Origin: Orobanche coerulescens
Taxonomy: Eukaryota > Streptophyta > Magnoliopsida > Lamiales > Orobanchaceae
Length of the DNA: 64,000 nt
Direction of reading: 5' to 3'
NCBI GenBank assembly: GCA_033398695.1
Contig: CM065802.1
Span: 75,812,096 to 75,876,095, forward strand
The notes beneath the pieces are model-generated. The model was not told where the DNA came from and did not search any database. It was given only the letters and a program-made list of their open reading frames with translations. Shown piece after piece: positions 52,960 to 64,000 of the stretch. The position numbers and the translations under genes were made by a program. Positions within the stretch are counted from its first letter, which is position 1. The number at the start of each line of letters is the position of its first letter.

Positions 52960-55893
52960 TTAATCCACAATATCGGGGTCCTTAAGAAGAATCTCTTCTA
53001 CCTCAAAAGATTTTAATTCCAAATATGGTTTTAACCGTTGACCATTTACTTTGAAAATATTACCATTTTTTGGATTTTCAATTTCTACAGCTCCGTGAGG
53101 GTAGACCGTATGAATAATAAATGGACCAGACCATCGTGAACGCAACTTGCCTGGAAATAATAACAAACGAGAGTTAAAAAGAAGGACTTTTTGACCAGGA
53201 GAAATTTTTTTTCTCAAAATGTGTTTATCATGAAAAAATTTCATTTTGTCCTTATATTTCCTTGCACAATCGTAAGCATCATTTCTGATTTCTTCCAATT
53301 AATTTAGTTGAAGTTTCCTATGAATTCCAGCCATGTCTAATGAAAAATTTAATCATATTATGGCCCAGTATGCTCTATGTTCCAATTCAACAGGCAAATG
53401 ACATGGTTTTCCAAAGACAAGCCTAAATGGAGACATTCCGATGGGAGTTTTAAAAGCAGTACGGTAAGCCCACAATGCATCATTCAATCGCAAAGACCAA
53501 TCTTTCCTTGTAGGATTAACTGTTTTTTCAAGAATATTTTTTATTTCTCTATTTGAAATTTTAACTTGTCCACTTGTTTGAGGGTGATAAGGAGTAGCAA
53601 CTTTATGTGTAACACCATATTTTTTAAATAAATGATTCAAAAATTTATTCCAAAAATGTTTTCCTCCATCACTTATAATTGCTCGTGGTGTTCCAAATCT
53701 GGAAAAAATATTTTCTTTCAAAAATTTTACGACGACTTTGTGGTCATTTGTTTTGCAAGCAATTGCTTCTACCCATTTTGAAACATAATCGACGGCTACA
53801 AGAATGTAAAGATTGCCAAAAGAAATTGGAAAAGGTCCCATAAAATCTATGCCCCAAACATCAAATATTTCAATAATTAAAATTGGGCTTAAAGGCATCA
53901 TATTTCTTTTAGAAATTCGACCTAATCTTTGACATCTATCACATGTGCTGCAATATGAATGTGTATCTTTGAAAAGTGTTGGCCAATAAAAACCACATTG
54001 CAGAATTTTAGCAGTTGTTTTCTTTGAACTAAAATGGCCTCCACATGCATGATTATGACAAAAGGAAATGATATTTTGTTGTTCATGTTCTGGCACACAT
54101 CTCCTAATGATTTGATCAGGACAATATTTGAACAAATATGGATCATCCATAAAGAATTTTTTTACTTCGTTTAAAATTTTTGTTTTATCTTGGTTATTCC
54201 AATGAGATGGCATGTTACCAGTAACAAGGTAATTGACAATGTCGGCATACCAAGGTATTTGAGAAACAGACATGAGTTGTTCATCAGGGAATGTCTCATT
54301 AATGGGAGGTTCTTTATCAGTAAATTTCACGATTAGCCTAGACAAATGATCAGCAACAACATTTTCAGCACCTTTTTTATCTCGAATTTCTAAGTCAAAC
54401 TCTTGTAACAATAGAATCCAACGGATCAAGCAAGGTTTAGCATCTTTCTTAGAAAAAAGATATTTTAATGCAGCATGATCGGAGTAAATTATGACTTTCG
54501 AACCAATCAAGTAAGGTCGAAATTTGTCTAAAGCAAAAACAACTGCAAGCAATTCTTTTTCAGTTGTTGAATAATTTAATTGGGCATCATTTAGAGTTCT
54601 GCTTGCATAATATATTACAGTTGGCAATTTATTTTCTCTTTGACCCAATACTACACCGACGGCATAGTCGGATGCATCACACATTATTTCAAAAGGAAGA
54701 TTCCAGTTTGGAGATTTGATGATAGGTGCAGAGCTCAACATAGATTTGAGTGTCTTAAAAGCTTTTAGACAATGATCATCAAATACGAAAGGTGTGTCTT
54801 TTGAAAGTAAATTACATAATGGCCTTGAGATTTTGCTAAAATATTTGATGAATCGACGGTAAAAACCAGCATGGCTTAAGAATGACCGAATTTCTTTAAC
54901 CGTTCGTGGGGGTGGAAGACTGGATATTAAATCAACTTTAGATTTGTCCACCTCAATTCCTTTTTCAGAAATCACATGTCCTAAGACAATTCCTTTTTTA
55001 ACCATAAAATGACATTTTTCCCAGTTTAGGACAAGATTCTTCTCCTTACACCTAACCAACACTTGGGTTAAGTGTTGTAAACATTCATCAAAGCTAGACC
55101 CGAATACAGAAAAGTCATCCATAAAAATTTCCAAAAATCGCTCAACCATGTCAGAGAAAATGCTCATCATACACCACTGAAAAGTAGCAGGTGCATTACA
55201 CAATCCAAATGGCATTCGTCGGTAAGCAAAAGTTCCGAAAGGACAGGTAAAAGTGGTTTTTTCTTGATCTTCAGGAGCAATGGGAATTTGGTTATAGCCG
55301 GAATATTCATCAAGAAAACAATAATAAGCATGACCGGATAACCTTTCTAGCATTTGATCAATAAAAGGAAGTGGAAAGTGATATTTTCTTGTAACAGAGT
55401 TCAATTTTCTGTAATCAATACAGACTCTCCATCCAGTTTGAATTCTGGTTGGAACAAGTTTATTTTCTTCATTCGTGATTACAGTTATGCCAGATTTCTT
55501 TGGAACTATATGAACAGGACTAACCCAAGAGCTGTCAGAAATAGGGTAGATGATCCCTACATCTAAGAGTTTGATTATTTCAGCTCTTACAACTTCTTTC
55601 AAATTAGGATTTAGTCTTCTTTGAAATTCTCGGGAAGTTTTCGCATTTTCTTCAAGGTGAATTCGATGCATGCATATAGAAGGACTAATACCTTTAATAT
55701 CGGAGATGGTCCAGCCTATTACTTCTTTATGTTCTTTAAGAACATTGATTAACTTATCTTCTCGTTCTTCATCTAAACCAGATGCTATGATGACAGGCAG
55801 GGTTTCTAATGGTCCTAAAAATGCATATTTTAGAGACTCAGGTAATGGATTGAGCTCTATCTTTAAATCCTCAATAGGTACTTCTTTATTCAT
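52960..55893 (-). pseudogene. Athila-type pol: RT, RNase H, integrase; two in-frame stops
   Basis: The frame begins at the insertion edge of element D, so gag and protease lie beyond it. Reverse transcriptase: [24 protein letters not shown] (Glu where Gly is usual), [11 protein letters not shown] and the active site FMDDFSVFG near 55115. RNase [16 protein letters not shown], then [15 protein letters not shown]. Integrase: HH-CC finger ([15 protein letters not shown]), Asp in WGIDFMGP (about 53845), Asp in ISDGGKHF (about 53670), Glu in REIKNILEK (about 53530). The C-terminal domain continues in the same frame past TGA at 53353-53355 and TAA at 53299-53301, ending [10 protein letters not shown].. 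at 52960. Leftward, upstream of the Cys-rich and LOG ORFs. The YMDD-like MDDFSVFG and GIDFMGPFP are typical of Athila. Confidence 0.9.
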
Positions 55894-56045
55894 TTTGTAA
55901 TACCCGAGATTTCTGTTATGTAATTGGAACTTGTGATATTGTAATGATTGTACTTTTGTCTGAGTACTATTCTCCGTATTTCATAATCCGATGTTGTCGA
56001 GCGTATAATTTCGTGTATGTGATTTAAAGGTTGAAATTCTGTGCA

Positions 56046-56362
56046 TGTAGCGCACGCTACAGGCTAAGGGTAGCGTACGCTAACATGGTTTCATAGCGCA
56101 CGCTACAGAGTGTAATTAGCGCACGCTATGCGTGGTCAAATTGATTGAGACGTGCGGTAGGTGAGATCTGGCCGGGGGACCCTTGTCGGATTGTGTCGAA
56201 TGAACCTGGACGGCTTTCGGGAAAAGCCAAGTCAACGCCTTAGCGCACGCTACAGGCATATGCGTAGCGCACGCTAAGTGCTGACTTCAGTTAAGTCAGA
56301 CAGCCGTTAGCGCACGCTACGAGCAGGGACTAGCGCGCGCTAATAACCATTTATTATAAATA
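56046..56362 (+). promoter_or_regulatory. TAGCG palindrome array plus TATA, LTR of D
   Basis: Eight copies of TAGCGCACGCTA or variants (GTAGCGTACGCTAAC, TAGCGCGCGCTAAT) over 300 bp, then TATAAATA at 56355-56362. Same motif as in element C although the surrounding LTRs do not align. Confidence 0.85.
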
Positions 56363-57028
56363 GGACAGCATCCTATTCGTGATTTCAGTTCTTTCTCCTC
56401 CCATAACCCGAACTCTTACACTTAGAACATAACTCCCTTCGTCCTAAACACTTCGTATCAACCTCCTAGTTCGAGATTGAAGATCGTATATCATTGGAGA
56501 TTGGTGTTCAAGCCTTCGACGTTGGATTGCTTCGGTTTCCTCCGTGTTCTTCACTACGTTGAGGTAGGTGATCCTTCACCAATACTAGTAGTGTTCTAAG
56601 GGTCGTTTGATCATGTTTAGATAGCAAGTATTTCATTATAATCGGTCATCACATGTTAGAAGAATACTTTTGACGTATCGGCACTATATATCGTATGAAC
56701 CTTTGAACCATCTTATTATAAGGACTCCTAAGCATGTTCAAATCGATTTATGATCAGTAATCGGATATTACCCAGTTGCTACGTTGTACACGTTGGAATC
56801 ATGTGTTTTGGAACGTAAGACGATTGGAACTTAGATTATTTCTTGAAGATCGTAGATGGATTATGATATTGAGATGACTATCCGTATATTTGTATTTCAT
56901 AATCATAAAACTTCCACAAACCTTATTAGCATGTTATGCCCGAGGATAACTTGTATTATCATGGTAGAATTCATGAGCTCTTCACCATTCAACCCAGTTT
57001 TTGGTTTGCAGTATTCTGCCATGCAAGA

Positions 57029-57224
57029 TTAGCGCACGCTAATATGTGTGAGTTAACGTGCGCTATTGGGGTTCAGTTAACGCACGAAACGTACGTAGCG
57101 TACGTTATGAGACCAGCCGAGTCAGACTGCCAGTCCGTGGCTAGCGCACGCTAGTCTTATACGATAGCGTACGCTAACAGTCCGGCTTAGCGCACGTTAC
57201 GTAGAGTACGTAGCGCGCGCTAAG
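57029..57224 (+). repeat. Second TAGCG palindrome cluster, LTR of D
   Basis: ATTAGCGCACGCTAAT, TTAACGTGCGCTAT, CTAGCGCACGCTAG, GTAGCGCGCGCTAA and others, located about 670 bp downstream of the TATA box, unlike the first cluster. Confidence 0.8.
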
Positions 57225-58483
57225 CAATCCAGACAACTTGTTTATTTTGAGCTTTTCGGCCGTAGGCCGAATTGTTAGGCCATTGTTCGACTTGAGATGA
57301 TTTGTATATCATTCCTTTTGTTAAGGTTCGAGCTTGCTACGTTGATCGAAGGAGGCGACCTTCGAGTGGGTTGAGATCATTGAAGTATATCGTTCTTGCC
57401 ATCTTCGAGGCAAGTATCGTGATATGTTAATATTGGTATATTTGGAGCATGCGTATGATTATTCATGATGTTGAACATGATATTTACTTCGTTGATTTGC
57501 CATGGTATTCGTTATATAGTGTTTATATGTTCATGTTGATGAACATAATGATTTGGCATATGTGTATGCATGAGTTGTGTTTGTATACGTTGTACGATCT
57601 ATGCTGAGGGCGCTGGATCGGATGTCCACCTCGTGTTGGTCCGACGAGATCATCTTGGGATCTAAGTGAGGCGCCTGGATCATTGGGACGGGTTATTTCC
57701 ACCTCGTGTTGGTCCGACGGGATCATCTTGGGATCTATGCCGAGGGCGCTGGATCATTGGAATACCCATGCGTGTAATGGAATCTTGTAGATTCGCATTG
57801 TCGGATTCCGTAGCGGAAGTCCGTGTGGTGTATCTTGTTATGTATTGTTGATGCATATTCGAATTGTTTAATATGATACTTGTACTAGCATCGTTTTCTA
57901 ACCCCTTCGAGGGTGGACATTTGTTTTGATGTTCGGTAGCCGAGGAGCGGGGAAAGCGACCACGATCAAGCGTGGACGACGAATGGGTTCATGATGTTTA
58001 TTGTTATTGGAGAATTGTTTTCTTGGTTTGGTTTCGTACTCGAGTACGCGTGTCTTATTGATATTAATTCGATATGGTTGTATTAATTACTCGTTGAACC
58101 GGTTATGCGTTTTCACAAACTTGAATTTCCGCAGTATTGATGTCTTAGATTTACTTTCTCTTTTTTAAATTAGCCTTGTAAATCCTTACTTAAAGGGTTT
58201 ACGGCGCTGTAATTATTCCGAATATCTCGGGGTGTTACAGAATATGGTATCGGAGCTAAGATTCATGGATATCTTGGCGATGGGTTTTAGTTGGGTGCAT
58301 TTACGTTATTTGATTTACGGGTCGTTTGTAACATCACTGTTCAGCCGAAGTCGTCATGTGGACCGTGGTTGTAAGATTCTTAATCTCTTATACTACCGTT
58401 TTACTTAATTACTGTTTTGTGAGTATTGACGGACTTTATTTCGAAAAATTTTGTTCTGGATATTGAGAAATTGCGTTTACAGT

Positions 58484-59560
58484 ATGTTGAGAGGAGGACG
58501 TGGACGCGGACGCGGTCGTGGACGCGGACGTGGTAACATGAGACATGAGGATTCCGCAACTACCCCCTAAATATCGGCTAGTCGAACCGATTCCCATTCG
58601 GAGGCGGCAAGGATCGTGACGATGACGCAAATCCTAACATGCGGGAGTGCTTCAGCAGTGGTGGCGCGAGATAAACCGATTCGCTCGGTGTCGTTGATCG
58701 CATGCAGACGGCGATGGGACAGCGGCACCACGAGGATAGCAGGGAGACAGATGGCTTCGAGGTGGTTAAATTGCACCCGCCAAAATTTGACGGATCTGTG
58801 AGGCATTTACTTGGGATCACCGGCTCAAGGAGTTGGAGAAGATATTCGCAGTCTTAAGCGTCCCAGGGACCGGAAGGTTCCCATTGCCCGGTATTTTACG
58901 GTGGGAGGCCTTTGATTGGTGGGAAGCTATTCGACCCGAGAATCATAATGCGGATTGGACGGAATTCAAACTAATGATGGAAGCACGTATTGTCCTCGTC
59001 CAGTTAGAGAGGCAAAGATCCGAGAGTTTTTCTCACCACGAGTTCGGAGGCATCTGTGATGATGTAATTAAAACTTTTAATCATCAGTGACTTGTGTGCG
59101 ACACTTGGTCGAACGGAGGCGTAAAAGATTTTCATTTTGATATGCGGATGAAGCGGAGATTCAAAGTACATGTCGGATTCGAGTGTACTACGTTGCGGCA
59201 GTATCAAGACAAAGCGGCCTACGACATGAAAGAGGCGGCGGTGGAGAAATCGGTAGAGGCAAAGAAGCGAGAAGGTGACCGTGACTTTGCGAGAAAACAA
59301 GAGTGGTGGGGCCCGCAAGGGCCGGTCTTCCTTTATTCGGCTAGAAACCTCCACATCCTTCTAAAGGCGGAAAGAAGTTCGGACAACATCGCAGATTTCG
59401 GACGCATCAAGGAAATGCTACAATTGTGGTCGGCGAGGCATATTCGACGTGATTGCCGCATCTTACGTGACTTGTTACGATTGTGGGCAAGAAGGGCACC
59501 GTGCGGCCTTGTGGAGCCGCTACTAGATCTTTTGGTACCCGCACTCCGGCACAGTTCCTA
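58484..59560 (+). pseudogene. Gag of element D, decayed
   Basis: ATG at 58484 begins MLRGGRGRGRGRGRGRGNMR, an RG-rich leader, and stops at about 58567. Further remnants appear in shifting frames: VKLHPPKFDGS near 58767-58800, LRWEAFDWWEAIRP and DWTEFKLMM near 58900-58980 (capsid core). One zinc knuckle reads CYDCGQEGHRAALW near 59467-59510, its last Cys replaced by Trp. At least three frame changes and several stops. No product is expected. Confidence 0.75.
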
Positions 59561-59724
59561 AGGAGATAAGTGTGAACCCAGACACAGTGGATTTCAGCAG
59601 CGAACGTTGGGAAGAGAGAGAGACATCCGATCTTTGGTCCGTTCCTCGCGCTGTGCGAAATGAGGAGATCGACGATCGAACAACTGCTGTTGCATCAGTG
59701 CGATTCAGATCCTTTTGCAACCGA

Positions 59725-62700
59725 TTAGTGTTTTATTCGATTAGGAGCTACACATTCTTTTGTATCATTGAACTGTAAATCGTTTAAAAATCTCGTGCTT
59801 AATTGATTGTGAACCGTATGTTGTGGGATTGCCGAGTGGAGAGAGAATTGTGGGAACCCTAGAGGCTAGAGATTTTCCAGTATCTATAGGAGGGAGAGAT
59901 TGGCCGTCGAATCTCATTGTTGTTGACATCTACGGTGACGATTTAATTCTCGGAGACGATTGGCTCAACCGTTATGGAGCTATCCTGAATTACCGAGAGA
60001 GAGTCATTTCTATCATTGCTGATGACGGGTCTGAACACTTATTCCGAGGATGGAGACCGGGAAGCTCGGGAAAATTGATCAAAGCAATGAAAGCCGTAAA
60101 ATTACTGAAACAGGGATGTCATGGACTTTGGTGTTATGCCATGAGGAAAGGGGAAGGAGTAGAGCTCTCGTCTATTTCAGTTGTGAATGAGTTCTCAGAT
60201 GTATTTCCTGACGAGCTACCAGGGTTACCTCCACAAAGAGAAGTGGAATTCACCATCGAATTAGAGCCTGGAGCAACCCCTATTTCCAGGGCACCATACC
60301 GCATGGCGCCAACCGAGATGTATGAACTCAAGAAGCAACTGGAGGAATTGTTACAGAAGGGCTATATTCAACCTAGCGTTTCTCCTTGGGGAGCGCCTGT
60401 TCTCTTTGTCCGGAAGAAAGACGGATCCCTCCGACTGTGTATTGATTACAGGGAGCTTAACAAAGTGACGATCAAGAATAAGTATCCTATACCTCGGATC
60501 GACGACTTGTTTGATCAACTGCAAGGGGCAAGGGTATTCTCGAAGATTGACTTGCGATCAAGATACCATCAGTTGAGAATTAAGGAATCGGATATACCGA
60601 AATCTGCTTTCAGATCCCGGTACGGGCATTATGAATTTGTAGTGATGCCATTTGGACTTACCAATTCTCCTGCGGTATTCATGCAATTGATGAATCGGGT
60701 ATTCTTGGAGTACTTGGATAAATTTGTGGTTGTTTTCATTGACGACATTTTGATATATTCGAGGGACGCAGAGGAACATGCTGAACATTTACGTGTGGTT
60801 TTGAGCATCTTGAGAAAGGAACAGCTGTATGCTAAGCTTTCTAAATGCGAATTCTGGCTTAAGGAAGTAACCTTCCTTGGGCATGTGATATTATCCGACG
60901 GAGTTCAGGTGGACCCGAAGAAAGTCGAAGCAATCTTGGAGTGGGAAGCTCCTAAAAACGTGAAAGAAGTCCGAAGTTTCTTAGGACTTGCTGGATATTA
61001 TCGCCGCTTTGTAGAGGGATTTTCCAAAATTGCTCATCCGCTCACTCAATTATTCTGAAAACTCAAAAGTTCACGTGGAATGAGAAATGCCAGTGGTTTT
61101 GTGAACTTAAGAGGAGACTCGACGACACCTATATTAGCACCGCGAGGGAACCGATGGATTCATGGTATCTGATGACGCTTCAAATCGTGGTTTGGGTTGT
61201 GTGTTGATGCGAAGGATAAAGTGATTGCTTATGCTTCTCGGCAATTGAAACCGTCTGAAGTTAATTATCCGACTCATGATCTGGAGCTAGCAATGTGGTC
61301 TTTGCCTTGAAAATTTGGCGACATTATTTGTACGGCACTCATTGTCGATCTTTAGATCATAAGAGCCTCAAATACATTTTCAATGTAAAGAATTAAACAT
61401 GAGGCGAGAGAAGGTGGTGGAATTGATCAAGGATTACGACTTGGAGGTTCTCTATCATCCGGGAAAGCAAATGTAGTAGCCGATGCATTGAGCCAGTAAA
61501 CTGTTTCTCTTCGAGTGTTGGAAGCTCTTACGCCCTGCACCGGCATTCAACGAGAACTGATCCGCGGAGGGATTGAAGTATGGGCACCAGGAATCCAAGG
61601 GCAACTTTATGTGATGGAACTGACTTCATCACTAGTCGAGAAGATCAAGTCCAAGCAGTTGGACGATTCTCTGATCCTTCGATTATGTGATGAAGTAAAG
61701 AAAGGAAAAGCCCCAGGAATCGTGATACAAGATGATGGAGTTTTGAGATTTCAGATTCGACTTTGCGTTCCCGATGATGATGATTTGAGGCGGACTATTC
61801 TGAAAGAAGCTCACAGCGCGCCCTATTCTATTCACCCGGGCAGCAGTAAAATGTATAAGGATCTAAAACAAAACTTCTGGTGGGGGAATATGAAGAAGGA
61901 CATAGCAGAGTACGTTTCGAAGTGTTTGACTTGTCAGCAGGTCAAGATTGAGCATCAGCGACCTGCCGGAATGTTAAAGCCGCTTCCGATCCCTGAATGG
62001 AAGTGGGAGGACATCTCGATGGATTTCATCACCAGTATGCCAAGGACTAGAACGGGAATGAACATGATTTGGGTTATAGTTGATCGACTAACCAAGTCGG
62101 CTCATTTCCTAGGAATCAAAGATACATGGGGACCCGAAAGATTGGCGCGAGTATTTATTGCGGAGATAGTCAGGTTGCATGGGACGCCGAAGACCATTAT
62201 TTCGGATCGAGATGGTCGTTTCGTGTCGCACTTCTGGAAAGCAGTTCACAAGGATTTGGGGACTGAGCTCAACTTTAGCACAGCTTATCATCCCCAAACA
62301 GACGGTCAGTCCGAAAGGACTATTCAAACTGTAGAAGACATGCTTAGAGCCTGTGCTTTGGATTGGTCAACTGATTGGGAAGTTCATTTGCCATTAGTTG
62401 AATTCACCTACAATAATAGTTGGCATGCTTCAATTAAGATGGCACCATTTGAAGCTTTGTACGGGAGAAGATGCCGATCACCCCTGAGTTGGGATGATTC
62501 TTCGGACTTGATCGGGACGGAACCGAAATTGATTATTCAGACTCAAGAGAAGATAGCTTTGATTCGAGAGAGACTGTTGACTGCCCAGAGTCGACAGAAG
62601 TCTTATGCCGATGTACGTCGTCGCCCTCTAGAGTTCGACGCTGGGGACCACGTACTATTGAAGGTGTCTCCTACACGAGGGATTTTCCGTTTTGGGAGAA

Positions 62701-63062
62701 GAGGCAAGCTTAGTACGAGATATATCGGACCATTTGAGATCCTAGAGAGAGTTGGGGATTTAGCATACAGGTTGGCCTTACCGCCATCACTGAGTCATGT
62801 TCACAATGTATTTCACGTATCCCAACTGCGGAAGTATGTACCGGACCCCAGTCACGTCATTGATTTCGACGAGATCGAGATAGCTAATGATGGCACCTTC
62901 GAAGAGAGACCAATCAAGATACTTGAGAGCCGGATCAAACAATTGAGGAATAAACCAATACATTTGGTTAAAGTACAATGGTCACGACATGGAGTCGAAG
63001 AGGCCACTTGGGAAACGGAGGACGGTATGAAGGCTACATATCCGGAGTTGTTTTCATCCTAA
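59725..63062 (+). pseudogene. Tekay-type pol: protease remnant, RT, broken RNase H, integrase with chromodomain
   Basis: Protease: GATHSFVS can be read near 59745-59768 but the active-site Asp codon is followed by a stop (GATTAG). From 59823 one frame carries the protease end (LILGDDWL) and a full-looking [43 protein letters not shown] (about 60735) and FLGHVI. It stops at 61058. RNase H (61059-61514) survives only as pieces: GLGCVLM, NMRREKVVELIKDYD, YHPGKA, VADAL, in changing frames. Integrase is open from 61515 to 63062: HH-CC finger, Asp in MDFITS, Asp in ISDRDGRF, Glu in SERTIQTVEDM, then GPFEILERVG and a C-terminal chromodomain-like VKVQWSRHGVEEATWE. RT and integrase look conserved; the rest is destroyed. 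Confidence 0.9.
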
Positions 63063-63084
63063 GTTTCGGGACGAAACTTTTTTT

Positions 63085-63096
63085 AGGGAGGAAGGA
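63085..63096 (+). other. Polypurine tract of D
   Basis: AGGGAGGAAGGA before the 3' LTR, preceded by AGTTTCG-GGA-CGAAACT (63062-63078), which overlaps the pol stop codon. Confidence 0.85.
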
Positions 63097-64000
63097 TGTA
63101 ATACCCGAGATTTCTGTTATGTAATTGGAACTTGTGATATTGTAATGATTGTACTTTTGTCTGAGTACTATTCTCCGTATTTCATAATCCGATGTTGTCG
63201 AGCGTATAATTTCGTGTATGTGATTTAAAGGTTGAAATTCTGTGCATGTAGCGCACGCTACAGGCTAAGGGTAGCGTACGCTAACATGGTTTCATAGCGC
63301 ACGCTACAGAGTGTAATTAGCGCACGCTATGCGTGGTCAAATTGATTGAGACGTGCGGTAGGTGAGATCTGGCCGGGGGACCCTTGTCGGATTGTGTCGA
63401 ATGAACCTGGACGGCTTTCGGGAAAAGCCAAGTCAACGCCTTAGCGCACGCTACATGCATATGCGTAGCGCACGCTAAGTGCTGACTTCAGTTAAGTCAG
63501 ACAGCCGTTAGCGCACGCTACGAGCAGGGACTAACGCGCGCTAATAACCATTTATTATAAATAGGACAGCATCCTATTCGTGATTTCAGTTCTTTCTCCT
63601 CCCATAACCCGAACTCTTACACTTAGAACATAACTCCCTTCGTCCTAAACACTTCGTATCAACCTCCTAGTTCGAGATTGAAGATCGTATATCATTGGAG
63701 ATTGGTGTTCAAGCCTTCGACGTTGGATTGCTTCGGTTTCCTCCGTGTTCTTCACTACGTTGAGGTAGGTGATCCTTCACCAATACTAGTAGTGTTCTAA
63801 GGGTCATTTGATCATGTTTAGATAGCAAGTATTTCGTTAAAATCGGTCATCACATGTTAGAAGAATACTTTTGACGTATCGGCACTATATATCGTATGAA
63901 CCTTTGAACCATCTTATTATAAGGACTCCTAAGCATGTTCAAATCGATTTATGATCAGTAATCGGATATTACCCAGTTGCTACGTTGTACACGTTGGAAT
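63097..64000 (+). repeat. 3' LTR of element D (partial)
   Basis: First 904 bp, including the first TAGCG array (about 63247-63543) and TATAAATA at 63556-63563. Cut by the window end. Confidence 0.92.

Larger units (their letters stand above)
48240..55895 (-). mobile_element. Athila-like LTR element E (3' half), leftward
   Basis: The leftward pol has Athila-type RT and integrase. The 3' LTR is 48240-49569 with TGTTTG..CAAACA ends, and the polypurine tract (minus strand GTGGGGGGGAAT, 49571-49584) abuts it. The gag side lies to the right, beyond element D and outside the window, so the 5' LTR and the second TSD copy cannot be seen. The insertion point is in the Helitron gene, a few bases inside an apparent intron start. 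Extra cargo between pol and 3' LTR: a Cys-rich ORF and a LOG-like ORF. Confidence 0.7.
55896..58239 (+). repeat. 5' LTR of element D
   Basis: 2344 bp. First TAGCG array 56046-56342, TATAAATA 56355-56362, second TAGCG array 57029-57224, and a 73-bp-period duplication (CACCTCGTGTTGGTCCGACG at 57627 and 57700). Confidence 0.92.
55896..64000 (+). mobile_element. LTR element D: Tekay-like chromovirus, truncated by window end
   Basis: 5' LTR 55896-58239, primer site TGGTATCGGAGC (58245-58256), polypurine tract (63085-63096) and 3' LTR from 63097 to the window end. Left 5-bp flank CATTT (55891-55895); the right one is out of view. Inserted into pol of element E in opposite orientation. The visible 904 bp of the two LTRs differ at about five positions by eye, so it is a recent insertion, yet gag, protease and RNase H are badly decayed. 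Confidence 0.92.

Noticed and set aside
55896..64000. Element D as an active autonomous retrotransposon
   Set aside because: LTRs are young, but gag, the protease active site and RNase H are broken by several stops and frame changes.

Overview
The window is repeat-rich nuclear DNA of a flowering plant. Evidence: Ty1/copia and Ty3 elements of Tekay-like and Athila-like type, a Mutator-like element (MULE), a plant Helitron gene, two hAT MITEs, spliceosomal introns with GT..AG borders, and TATA boxes reading TATAAATA. I see no intact single-copy host gene, and the species cannot be fixed from the sequence. Almost every base belongs to a mobile element, and many are nested with exact target-site duplications (TSDs).

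Layout. 1-6281: degraded Ty1/copia debris. It holds two copies of a copia 3' end plus LTR, one inverted LTR, a decayed pol, and a 2.5 kb stretch full of small hairpins. 6551-6913: hAT MITE with a perfect 8-bp TSD. 7517-25448: a long MULE bounded by ~105-bp terminal inverted repeats (TIRs). It carries a rightward DUF1985-Ulp1 (C48 protease) pseudogene, a 100-codon two-exon gene with a nuclear-localisation signal and SUMO-interacting-like motifs, and a leftward MuDR-type transposase pseudogene. The transposase gene is split by LTR element A (13626-21890, TSD GTCCA). Arrays of the palindromic motif CACGATCGTG lie in the noncoding parts of the MULE.

25747-25797: tRNA-Lys(CTT) with an internal deletion. 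26262-26830: second hAT MITE. 27950-48239: 5' half of a Helitron Rep/helicase gene. LTR element C (29038-46623, TSD GCATA) sits in one of its introns, and C in turn carries LTR element B (32108-40541, TSD GAGAT). From 48240: a leftward Athila-like element E breaks the Helitron gene. E has a pol with two in-frame stops, an uncharacterised Cys-rich ORF, and a LOG-like (cytokinin-activating enzyme) ORF between pol and its 3' LTR. E is interrupted at 55896 by Tekay-type chromovirus D, which runs off the window end inside its 3' LTR.

Insertion order: Helitron, then C, then B; Helitron, then E, then D; MULE, then A. A and C keep only gag remnants and B has no clear coding region, so these three are non-autonomous. 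D and E carry broken pol genes.

The most interesting pattern is shared. The MULE and five LTR families each carry short CG-containing palindromes, usually as a cluster, just 5' of a TATA box or of a gene start. Each family uses its own motif, except that C and D both use TAGCG-NN-CGCTA. In the MULE this arrangement sits beside a DUF1985 gene, which recalls the motif-directed anti-silencing (VANC) system of Arabidopsis VANDAL elements.
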